NCBI GenBank assembly: GCA_905250125.1
Contig: CAJNOL010000833.1
Location: forward strand, 1 to 64,000
Source: Rotaria sordida
Lineage: Eukaryota; Rotifera; Eurotatoria; Philodinida; Philodinidae
Reading direction: 5' to 3'
DNA length: 64,000 bases
The notes beneath the pieces are model-generated. The model was not told the origin of the DNA. It made no database searches and was given only the letters and a program-made list of their open reading frames with translations. Positions 51,101-61,033 of the stretch are shown here, piece after piece (positions within the stretch are counted from its first letter, which is position 1; every line of letters starts with the position of its first letter). The translations under genes were made by a program, and so were the position numbers.

Positions 51101-51756
51101 ACCTATCTTCATGCAATATTTCAAATCGAAATTTGAAAATGCATTTTTCCTTGTCCTCCTGAGAAGGACTACATCATTGAATTAAAAAATACCTTAAAGA
51201 TGGAGTATCTTCGTAGCAATAAGCTAAAGGCTTAACTGAGGGACTTCCCTCACTAGTTATTTTCGTTTTTTAATGCCAGTTAAAATGATAACTATTGTCT
51301 AACATAGATAAAACATTGAATGATATGGTACCACAATTAATTCCACGTGATCCAGTGAATAATGATGGTATTAAACCAGGTTTTAATTCAATTCGATCGA
51401 ATATTCAAACAAATGAAACAATTAATGTAGAAATTGATCCAACTAGTAATGCTCCAATTGCCGTTTTTGATGGTATATAGAATATTAAGTTTTATTTATT
51501 ATATATTTTTGTTTATAATTATTTTTCTTTTCAAATAGAATGTGATATTCATATTCCGACAAATCAAACAGGTAAATTTCTAAAGAAAATTAATCATGAT
51601 TTTTGTTGTTTTTTCTTCTCTATGTCTTCAGAAGAATCAATATCTATCCCAATAACTTCTCTATCATCTACATATGTTTCAACAGCATCACCAAATTTTC
51701 CTCGACTAACACCTTATACTACATTACGAAGATCATCATCGAAAACTAATGTATAA
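48123..51756 (+). CDS. RNF217: RNF217-like RBR E3 ubiquitin ligase, 8 exons
   Basis: RING-between-RING ligase that forms a thioester with ubiquitin. Exons: 48123-49479, 49532-49737, 49791-49896, 49967-50178, 50247-50298, 51308-51472, 51539-51571, 51632-51756; 751 residues. The N-terminal 355 residues are disordered, with an aspartate-rich run at about 296-322. RING1 starts at CAICCEMKRLQ (about 358). The IBR holds CVECNLIWCFQCHSPWHDG. RING2 is CPSCKVYIQRTKGCDHIVC with the probable catalytic cysteine at about 530, followed by CKTEFCYKCGG. The next block, LGCKYRFYPDHPFKRRLIRG, and a hydrophobic segment (ILAAPIVLCLAVVAGAVCAG) match the membrane-anchored C-terminus of RNF217. The animal protein usually ends soon after; here about 130 S/T/N-rich residues follow. 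The splice acceptor abuts the ATG, so a 5' UTR exon or trans-splicing is likely. Confidence 0.88.
50454..50837. mobile_element. Foldback/MITE in intron 5 of the RBR ligase
   Basis: Inverted arms of about 140 bp (50454-50600 and 50690-50837). Both read AAGTGATAAATAG near the tip, then GACTATATTCAATT, ATAGAGCTTAGTCAAT, CCTTTGTTA and AGATAT. The loop contains TTTCAAG and TTTTGAATTTTAATC. Related sequence occurs in SNRK intron 5 at 1545-1760. Confidence 0.8.
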
Positions 51757-54700
51757 GATTTCATTTTCTTTTTTTTCAATCACTGTAATTGAATCTTAGA
51801 ATTACATACGAACGGCAATTACAGTAAACAGATAGTGTATATATCTTTAAAAAAAAAAGTCTTTTCTTCTAACAAATTAGTTGACCCTAGTCACTTACAC
51901 ATCATTTGGTTTCTTTTTTTAAACAGTGTATTACACGTACATATAAAAGTTTTCTTTCTTTTTTCTTTTTTTAAATTGGTCTCTTATCGTAGTTTGATTT
52001 TTATGCAATCTGTTTTTTTTTTCTTTTGTCTGAGAAATTATTTGGAATATACAAATAACAGTATATCAGCTTTTGCTGTTGTATCTTTGTTTTTCTCTTC
52101 TTCTATATTTTAAAGAAATTTTATTAAATCTATATACATAAGAAAAAACAAATACAAATGATTTAATTATACTTTTGAATTTTTTTTTCTTTATTACATA
52201 AACTTTCATAGTTTTTTTGTTTTGTTTTGGAAAGTCAATATTAATAACATGAAATGTTTACAATCAGGAAGTTTTACTGGAAATATTTGTGATTATCAAT
52301 AAGTTCGATGTATTAAGTACTGCAATACTTTTAATGTTTGACTTATTTTTAAATGACATGAAATGGTGTCAAATATTGCTGAATGCAACATAAATCATTA
52401 CAATTTCGTATAAAATTCTAAAGGATTTTTGAACATCTTCTATGACTAATGGCGTAACTATGGGAGGGCATGAGTAGAGGCGAAGTCTCTATTCCACTCG
52501 CACCCTATACTCCATGTTCTTTTTAAGCGGCAGATGAAGTGGAATCTAAATTTAGGTTGGCATTAATTAAGTTCGACTAGCCATTTATGATATTGACAGA
52601 ATTCATGATCACTAAAGTTTCATACAAAGCGAAATAGTAAGAGAATACTAACTACTAAAACAAGTGACAAATAATTCTTTTACTAGTAATCATAAACTGA
52701 TTTTATTAGACGAATGAAAGGACGGGCTAAAATAATATGGCTTAAAATCTAGTCTCCTGTGCAATAGATCAAATTTTGAAAAAGAGTTTATTGCACTCGA
52801 CTTGAGGCACTCTACAAACTGAACAGATAAAAAAATTTTTGACTGAAAAAGGTTTTTCGCTGTAGAAAACTGGTTTTCGAGAGAACTGACTCTTCGAAGG
52901 CCTGGTGACAAAAAACCATGTTGATATTCAAAATCACCATGATCGATTACCTGTGATCCGCTAGATTTTCTCTAAAGAGCAATTGAACAGTTGCTGATAT
53001 TCCCTCGAAAGAACTACATAAGATACTTCTTTTCAAAAATTTACAGAACAGCATTTTCAACTTATCTAGAAAATATAAGGATAGACATACAATATTGAAT
53101 CAACTGTTATGGCTATTCTAATACCGAATGGTACTTAATTTTGACAGCTGGAGATGTAAGACAATGAATGAACAACTACAAAATGACTTTTTATTTGACT
53201 TAACCTTGTGATACCTTACTATCATCGTACAAATAGAAAAAAAAACAATTAGACAAATCTGAATTATGCAAAAGTAGTACACATGTTTCCATTAGCAAGA
53301 TAAAAACAGTGTCTCAATTTATTTGGACTGAAGTGAGACTATAAATTAATAAATATATGTTAAATGCAATGGAATTTGTTAAAAATTTTTAAAACTTATG
53401 CTTCTAGAATACTGAAAATTTGATAAATTTTGTTCAAGTCCTTTTGTGTTTGTATAGATTAAAACGAAACCTTGACTAGTAACTATACTAAATATACATA
53501 TGTAAAGTTCAATGCAAATGGAATATAAAATTTCGGAAAGCTATTCTTAGACGTTCCAGAATTTTTCACTAGAGTTGTACATTAGATAAAATTAATATGA
53601 AAAAAAAGATGAAAATTATTCGATAATAATTCCACAAAGATTAAGCAAAGTATTTTGAGTTAAAAATAATAAAGACTAAGATTCTTTAATTGTTTTGTTG
53701 AAATATATTCGATTATAATAACAGAGAGAAAATATCTGAGGTACTAGCTCTTCTGACTTTTTATGTATCTTTTATATCAAACCAATAATATTTATCTTTA
53801 TTATTATTTTTAAATATTAAAATAAATGCTTGATTCTGGTCTACATATACGTCATTGTTTCCTTGACATTGATATTTATTGTGAATAAAAAAACAATCCA
53901 TTGAGTTTCTATTGTCACTATCAAAACAGATAACTGTACTCTATATTGATAATAAATTTGAAGCACTCATGCTTGTTGAGAGCTCACTCAATTTCTAGGA
54001 AAAATCTGTACATATTTCAAATTGTCGATCGACAAGATCTAAACTTTTTCATTTTATTTAGAATCAATAAGTTTCTTTAGTGTTAAATTTAATTTTATCG
54101 ATGATGGATTCGAAAATTTTTCATTTTTTTTTCTTGTATAACAATAATAAACGTTGACATTTATGTATCGAAGAACTATTATTTTTAGGCAGTAACATGT
54201 TTTAGTCTAGAATAATAAAGTAAATTAAAACTGACGGTTTTTTAATATTATTTTCTCACACAATCGTTATATTTTAGTTTATTTTTTGTTTCTTTACATG
54301 TTAACGAGGAAAAATTCTTGATTGCCTAGATTTTTTTTCTCCTTTACGATCCCTATTGTCCGTACTCGTGTAGAACCTAAGAGAAAAATAAAGCCGTCTA
54401 ATTTGAATTATTCGCAACCATTATAACTAACACGAAATGTGTAGAGACATGTGAATTTTACAATCTCTAATCTTTTATATAAGACCTAGGGATAGCTTCA
54501 TAGCCCTGGCAGAGAGATTCAACGTCCTCTTAGTATGTCGTACAGAGGTTTATGAAGAGATCTTTGCCATACATGTACGTCCTTGTCGTCATCTCATACC
54601 CCACACGTATATGTCTTATTGCACGATCGTTGCTGGCATCCTCCACTGTAATATTCCAGCAGAATCCAAAAGTTTTTCCAGTCACACGTGCACAGATATA

Positions 54701-54758
54701 AATATTGATTCAAAACAAAACAAACAAAAACTGTTTTGACAAAAAAAAAGAAGATCAA
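51757..54758. other. 3 kb gene-free region
   Basis: AT-rich with T-runs at 51950-52200. A slightly more complex patch at about 52440-52520 (GGCGTAACTATGGGAGGGC) could be a small insertion but has no partner in the window. Open frames at 51835-52113 and 52690-52911 show no motif. The part at 54470-54740 is richer in G+C and lies just downstream of the ART-TPR stop, so it may be its 3' flank. Confidence 0.5.
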
Positions 54759-57629
54759 TTACAATTTCTTTTTTACAAGTTCAACGTTTCTTTTCGATTC
54801 TGCGATATGCGGATGCGTTGGAGGAAGAGACTTTTCGCGGATATTGAGTGCTCGTTCGAAATATAAAAGTGCTTCCGAGTCCACACCCATATAGTTATAC
54901 ACCTCTCCGATGTTGTTATACGAAGTAGCCAAGTCGGGATGGTTCGGAGGGAGAACTTTTGTTGCGATATCAAGTGCTTGTTCGTGCGATGAAAGTGCCT
55001 TCGAATATTCTCGCATGGTGCAGTACACACTACCAATGCTGTTGTAGGAAGCTGCCAAGGCAGGATGATTTGGAGGAAGATTTTTTCGGCGAATATCAAA
55101 TGCTCGTTTGACATATGAAAGTGCTGTCAAGTACTCGCCCATGTTTTTATACACTTGTCCAATGTTGTTGTAAGAAGTAGCCAAGTCAGGATGATTTGAA
55201 GGAAGAGCTTTTTTCTTAATTTCTAGTGCTCGTTCGTGTGATGAAAGTGCTTTAGAATATTCGCCCATGTTATAATACACATTACCGATGTTGCTGTAGG
55301 AATCAGCCAAGTCGGGATGGTTCGGACGGTGAGTTTTTTGGCGGAGATCGAGTGCTTGTTCGTGCGATGAAAGTGCTTTAGAATACTCACCAATGTTATA
55401 ATACACATTACCGATGTTGTTGTACGAAGCAGCCATGTCAGGATGGTTCGGACGGAGAGTCTTTTGGCGGAGATCGAGTGCTCGTTCGTGCGATGAAAGA
55501 GCTTTAGAATACTCACCAAGGTTGTTATAAACATTACCGATGTTGTTATATGAAGCAGCCAAATCAGGATGATTTGGAGAGAGACTTTTTTGGCGGATCT
55601 CGAGTGCTTGTTCGTACAATGAAAGTACTTTCGAGTATTCGCCTATATTATAATACACCAAGCCGATGTTGTTGTAACAAGCAGCCAAGTCAGGATGATT
55701 TGGAGGGAGAGTGTCTTTGGAAATATCAAGTGCTTGTTCGTAAAATGAAAGTGCTTTCGAATACTCGCCGATGTTATAATACACTAAACCAATGTTGCTG
55801 TAGGAAGTAGCCAAGTCAGGATGTTTAGAAGGGAGATTCTTTTGGCGGATATCGAGTGCGTGTTTGTAAAAAGAAAGGGCTTTCAAATACTCGCCTACGT
55901 TATAATACACCAAGCCGATGTTGCTGTAGGAAGCAGCCAAGTCAAGATGGTTTGGAGAAAGAGTTTTTGTCTTGATTTCCAGTGCTTGTTCGTGCGATGA
56001 AAATGCTTTCGAGTACTCACCCATGTTATAATACACATTACCAATGTTGTTGTAGGAAGAAGCCAAGTCGGCATGGTTTGAAGGGTGAGTTTTTTTTGAG
56101 ATATCGAGTGCCTGTTCGTAAAATAAAAGTGCTTTCGAATATTCACCGATGTTGTCATAAACCCAACCAAGTTGATGACAGTAATCCGCTCGATCTTCGT
56201 CGGAAGATGCCTTTTCGAGGAGGAGTTGATAAAGTTGTCCTGCTTTTGCAGACTCTCCCACTTTTATGAGTATATGACCTAGTCGAGGCCATCCCGATGT
56301 CCAACGAAGCTCATTGCGCATGTGTGCCGCTAGTTTGTTTAAATCATTGTCTTGGTTACCCGTAAAGGTAAGATTAACTTGCCATAGGCGATCAGTATGT
56401 TTGTCTTTCACCCGTTCAATTCTATCGATGCGAAAAATTGTGTGTGTTGAAAAAAGAACCTCTTCCTCTTGACCTTTATAGTAGCCGATATTTTTGACGT
56501 TAACAAAAGGGGTCGACGATAGTGCACAAAGTGTTGGATCGATGGTCATAACAAAGAGTATACCAACCCCATTAGGATTGAGTGCTGCAGGACGTGCAAA
56601 TTTTTTCAGGGAAACATTGCGATTGCGGCTTGTTGAAAGGAAATTGTTAAAAGACATAAGTCCTCCTTTTGTTCGTTTCATTTTTTCAAAATCTTGGATA
56701 GATAAGCCCTGTCCTCGAAATACTTGAAATGGAGTTGTCACTATTGTCTTCGTAGATTGTTGTTCGCGATATAATTTTTCAATATGTTGATGTAGGTGTC
56801 GAATGAAGAAACCCATTTGGAGTATAATATCGACATCAAGTACTCGCAAACCTCGATTAAGCATCGAGTAGATGAAATATGGCGTGGTGTACCACCAAAT
56901 AGGTGAATGATGATGATATTCTTGTTCGATTTTTTTAATCTCGTCTTCAGCAATATCATTTTGAAGACGACAGTAATCAACGAGTTCTTTGATGGATTTA
57001 GTGTCATCATCATCTATTTCCAAGAGAACTTCTTTAAACAATTGTGTATACATAAACAACGGATCAATGCCACGAAAACTAATCGAGATCATAGCTTGAT
57101 CACATCGTTCACGATCGATTTGTATGGCTTTACAAATTGGCTCGATATCAGTGTAAACACCCTTCACTTTAGATATTGTTTTAGCCCATTCTTCGTGAAG
57201 CAGTTGATTGCCACAAAATACATAAATAGAATCCAATTGTGGCAATGTATGAATTTCTGGTACAATATATTGTCCCAATGAACCAGAAACAATCATAAAT
57301 ACTTTTTCTTTTTTAATTTCACTGAGAACATTAACACACTCTTGAGAATCAGTAAATGTCGTGATTGATGCCACAATATGCCGTAGATGTTTTAAGGAAT
57401 TTTTAAAATCTTTCTTCGACTCATCAATATTAGCATCGAGCCAGATGAGAAGAAAATTTTGTAGAATACGACGAACAGAATGAGGCAGCACGGCAGTGCT
57501 ATTAGTGGTAATTGCTGCTGGTCCACTAGTAGCAGGCAATGGTGACGGTAATGATTTCTTGTATTTATTTTTAGTGGATACGGAGGATGAGTGACCATTA
57601 GTGGTTATTGTCGAGTTTTTGTTACCCAT
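54759..57629 (-). CDS. ADP-ribosyltransferase fused to a TPR array, single exon
   Basis: 956 residues without an intron. The N-terminus MGNKNS followed by basic residues (KNKYKK) fits N-myristoylation and membrane attachment. Residues 55-190 look like an alpha/beta domain (LLIWLDANID, VFMIVSGSLGQYIVPEIH, SIYVFCGN, KVKGVYTDI) that I cannot name firmly. Residues 265-405 fit an arginine-type ADP-ribosyltransferase of the R-S-E class: FRGQ with R305, FLSTS with S332-T333-S334, and the E-x-E motif at E388/E390 in GQEEEVLF. Such enzymes transfer ADP-ribose from NAD+ to protein arginines. Residues 480-950 are about 11 TPRs of 42 residues of the kinesin-light-chain type (SYNNIGNVYYNMGEYSKALS), probably for ligand or partner binding. 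No signal peptide is seen, so it acts inside the cell. There is no lesion. I associate such fusions with bdelloid-specific expansion. Confidence 0.88.
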   Translation of the reverse strand: MGNKNSTITTNGHSSSVSTKNKYKKSLPSPLPATSGPAAITTNSTAVLPHSVRRILQNFLLIWLDANIDESKKDFKNSLKHLRHIVASITTFTDSQECVNVLSEIKKEKVFMIVSGSLGQYIVPEIHTLPQLDSIYVFCGNQLLHEEWAKTISKVKGVYTDIEPICKAIQIDRERCDQAMISISFRGIDPLFMYTQLFKEVLLEIDDDDTKSIKELVDYCRLQNDIAEDEIKKIEQEYHHHSPIWWYTTPYFIYSMLNRGLRVLDVDIILQMGFFIRHLHQHIEKLYREQQSTKTIVTTPFQVFRGQGLSIQDFEKMKRTKGGLMSFNNFLSTSRNRNVSLKKFARPAALNPNGVGILFVMTIDPTLCALSSTPFVNVKNIGYYKGQEEEVLFSTHTIFRIDRIERVKDKHTDRLWQVNLTFTGNQDNDLNKLAAHMRNELRWTSGWPRLGHILIKVGESAKAGQLYQLLLEKASSDEDRADYCHQLGWVYDNIGEYSKALLFYEQALDISKKTHPSNHADLASSYNNIGNVYYNMGEYSKAFSSHEQALEIKTKTLSPNHLDLAASYSNIGLVYYNVGEYLKALSFYKHALDIRQKNLPSKHPDLATSYSNIGLVYYNIGEYSKALSFYEQALDISKDTLPPNHPDLAACYNNIGLVYYNIGEYSKVLSLYEQALEIRQKSLSPNHPDLAASYNNIGNVYNNLGEYSKALSSHERALDLRQKTLRPNHPDMAASYNNIGNVYYNIGEYSKALSSHEQALDLRQKTHRPNHPDLADSYSNIGNVYYNMGEYSKALSSHERALEIKKKALPSNHPDLATSYNNIGQVYKNMGEYLTALSYVKRAFDIRRKNLPPNHPALAASYNSIGSVYCTMREYSKALSSHEQALDIATKVLPPNHPDLATSYNNIGEVYNYMGVDSEALLYFERALNIREKSLPPTHPHIAESKRNVELVKKKL
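54800..56170. repeat. 126 bp coding tandem repeat (TPR array)
   Basis: The 3' half of the ART-TPR gene consists of about 11 tandem units of 126 bp encoding the TPRs. Neighbouring units differ only modestly, mainly at linker residues, suggesting recent duplication or conversion. The repetition generates several long open frames on other frames and strands that are not genes. Confidence 0.9.
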
Positions 57630-60298
57630 GGTGGATGAATGATGTACGGATGAATGGATGCAACAAGTACAAGTTTGTCTCTCTCTCTCTATATATATTG
57701 TCGTTTCTAATGTTGTTGATACTTTTTTTAATCGGATACTATTGATGAGTATGTGTTTCGTTTGTCACTGTAAGGACTTCTTTTGGTTTATTCGTTTGAA
57801 AAATACTGACGAAATGAGGACGACGAAATCTTAGCGTGTCAAGGAACGAAGAAAGAGAATGAAAATAAATGAATGAATAATTGTATCGTCATCTAATTAG
57901 AGGAAAAAACGAAAAGTCATGAATGCAATGAATGAATCTCGTTCTTGCTTTCCAAGTTGTTTCCAACATAATAGTCGATATATACATACAGCAAGCATTT
58001 ATAGGAGAAAGCAGAGATTACATCACGCACGTGTTTTATCTGTTTGATACGTTCGAATCAACGCAATTCAAAAGCAAAATGTGGAAAAAAAATATTACTC
58101 ATTGAGCGATTGATTGTATCGTAGGATATTGTGCAATATACGACTGACTCATTGACCCTGTTTAAATTAGTAATAGACAAAATTATTTTTTTTCGTACAT
58201 ACTTTATCTATCTTATATTATAATTTCGACAGAAATAGATAGATCTGAACGCAAAGATAATATACACATCTATATATATATATAGTAAATAGATATCAAA
58301 AGTTAATAAGTAGAAAAAAAAATTGTTTAATCATTGGCTGTCTCAAAGTCTTGTTTTCGATAATCTTTTTATTATTATTTGATGATGATGAAAGTTGATA
58401 TCTGTATTAATGTAAAATTGTAAATATTTAATAATAATGAAATCAGTTACGATAAATTTTGTTGATTATTTAAATATTGTTGAAATTGCGATTATTTTCT
58501 TTCATATTGCAAATAATGTGAACTATATATAGTCAATCATTTAACTCATTAATAAAAAAAATACACTGAAGACGAAGATGATTATATTCACCGTAATTTA
58601 GCAACAGTTTATACATCAATTGAAATGATTCTTTCTCTTCCTCGATTATCTTTACGCATAATTCATATATTTTAATTCTTGTAAATTATTTGGTGTTCAA
58701 TAAAAACAAAATTCATCTGAACAATAGAACACTAATAATCATAATAATAATAGTGTTATTGATTCAATATCTAATGATATTGTTGACACTTCAACACAAA
58801 CTATAAATATTTCTCAGCTTATAGTTACATCGATGATGAATTCAGCATTAATTGGAATAAATGGGCTAAATCCACCGATAACTTCTTGGCTTGGACAAGT
58901 TATTGATAAAGAACATTGTTAAGTTAAAAAGCTAAACAAATGTTTTAATGTCTTACTAGAAACAAAATTCTATCGAGTTCGTGTTAAACCATAGAAACCA
59001 CCAATATCTTCTTCACCAAACTGGTTCACTCATATCTTGTTTATCTATTTACCAAATTAGGTGCTATTTACCTGTCCTATTAGTATGTTATTCTCCCTTT
59101 CTGTATATATATCACTAGTCATGATTTATTCGTTACGTTAACGTATATCACTAATTTCATGTAATTAACAACAACAGCTACACCGCGTTTCATATTTTAA
59201 TCCCATAGGAGTTGCACTACTAGTTTTTTCCGTTTCTTTTTTGATAATGCGTTGTACTGAGCGAAGAAGATCAGTTATGTATAATTAAACAACGAGTAAA
59301 CGAAACAGAAAAATAAATGATTGATTAGATGGTAAATGATCAAAAATAGTTTCAATATTATGAAAAAAACCAATCCGAGAGACTCATTCTAGCACGTGTT
59401 AGATAGTTTAATATTCTTGGAATAATTCAGATTGCTAAATAATATAAGTAATAACAGAGGATTTATTTTTCATTTCTTATGAATCTCTATCAAATATCTA
59501 CCAACTTTTACAACTCATACATTAAAAATAATAAGTAACAGAACGCTACGAAATGTGTAGAAAAATTTTGCTTATTAAGAAAGCATACTTATATTTCCAC
59601 AATTCTTTGTCAACGTAAAAATGAGAAAAAACCGATCTACATTTATTTTTTTTTTGATGAAATAATTTTTGATTTCTGTTTATTGAGTTTGATTATTTCC
59701 AGCTAAAAATGTAACCTATAACTTGTTTATTATTACAATACTACATACATTATCCAACTGAAAGCACCGCATTATAAAAATATGAACTATATTGTGAATA
59801 TCATATGAAATGTTGTATTTGCCAGTGTTGTACTCCTATTTTCAAGAAGAGAATTTTGTATACTAATACATGCGTATAGTACGTTTTTTTGATAGAGAAT
59901 TAGAATAGCCTCGTTTTGAGATTCTAAACGACAACGAAAATCTTCTTTTACGTACCATTCAATAGAAGACCTTCCATATATTATTTGTGGCGAAGAAAAT
60001 TGATTTTGTCGTAGTTTAATAAGTGAATTGCGTCTTATGATGTTTAGGTCCCTGTGATGCATATATGCGAGTGTCAGCAGTAGAAATGCAATAAAAACTA
60101 ATACGCAATGCATAAGTGCTTCACTGAAAATCAGGCATGCATATATGTTAGACTAAATCACAAAAGAGAGAAAGACAATAGAATGGCAGGATTGCATCAT
60201 TGTTCTAATTATGCATTGTTAAACTATCTATTTGAATTTTTTTTCCGCATCTCTTACTCTCTCTCTCTCTTTTGTAGATATTGGTGGTAAAGCAACTA
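57630..60298. other. Region upstream of ART-TPR
   Basis: 2.7 kb of AT-rich DNA. A CT-rich tract at about 57679-57690 lies 50 bp upstream of the ART-TPR start, and a TA run is at 58272-58282. A possible coding relic at 58560-58922 is listed separately. A further T/C-rich tract ending in TTTTGTAG at about 60270-60279 precedes the F-box pseudogene and could be an old splice acceptor. Confidence 0.5.
58560..58922 (+). pseudogene. Possible coding relic, unidentified
   Basis: Two short stretches have coding-like composition: one near 58567 reading DYIHRNLATVYTSIEMILSL, and one at about 58752-58922 reading QTINISQLIVTSMMNSALIG and ending WLGQVIDKEHC plus a stop. They are in different frames and no family is recognised. 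This may be the remains of exons or pure chance. Confidence 0.2.
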
Positions 60299-61033
60299 AT
60301 GATTGATTACATTCCTACATATTTTGAAAAACTTTCAAACAAACTTTGGCTCGATGTGTTCGACTATTTGGACATTCGTCACGTCTATCAAACCTTTTTC
60401 GGACTCAATAGATAAATCGACGAAATTTTACGATCACTCAATGGTGTCTCTCTTAGTTTGTTGCCGTCCGATGATGCCAATGATCCATCGGTAGAATTTT
60501 TTGCATCTCGTATCTATCGATTGATGGTAGTCGATGGTCGTCTTAATCAGATTGATCTTAGTCGCTTTTTGAATATTGGTTCATTGACAATTCACTGTCC
60601 ATCCAGTATTCAATTGACACAGATTTGACCTGAACTATTTTCACTGTGAATAGTTTACGTGTAACTTCTGTTTCATTATCATCTATTAATATTTATTTTC
60701 ATCAACTCAACTATCTTATTTTACAAGCTGATGAAGAGACAATTAATACAATGATTGATTCATTACTCATCCCTATTTCGAATTTTTCAACGATTGTATC
60801 TTAAAGGTATGCGGAAGCTGGTGTCATCAATTAACTTCAGTCACGTGCCTCATATTCTTGATCGACGTGTGCCTGAACTTCGTCGTTTCGATTGTCTCTC
60901 ACATGTCTACAAGAAAAATATCAAGATTGATGCTATTCGTCAACTTCATCCTTGCTTCATAGGCATTAAGTATCAACCTGATAAAAATAATCCGGACAAT
61001 TTCGTCTTAACCACTAAAGTCGATCATAAATAG
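60299..61033 (+). pseudogene. F-box protein pseudogene
   Basis: The ATG at 60299 opens an F-box: YFEKLSNKLWLDVFDYLD, then VYQTFFGLNR. A premature TAA follows at 60413-60415, after which the same frame stays open with good coding composition (IDEILRSLNGVSLSLL, then RFLNIGSLTIHCPSSIQL) to a TGA near 60627. Two frame changes, near 60640 and 60800, connect to SLRVTSVSLSSINIYFHQL and then to the open stretch ending NFVLTTKVDHK at 61033. F-box proteins of this layout (F-box followed by an unclassified region, about 240 residues kept here) are a large family in bdelloids as I recall. The copy is broken and probably not translated. Confidence 0.65.

Noticed and set aside
52436..52520. Possible SINE or small insertion
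   Set aside because: Only a short patch of higher complexity, with no A/B box, tail or second copy in the window.
54773..56269. Several open frames of 85-113 codons on both strands across the TPR array
   Set aside because: They are repeated shadows of the 126 bp coding unit in other frames, with no motif of their own.
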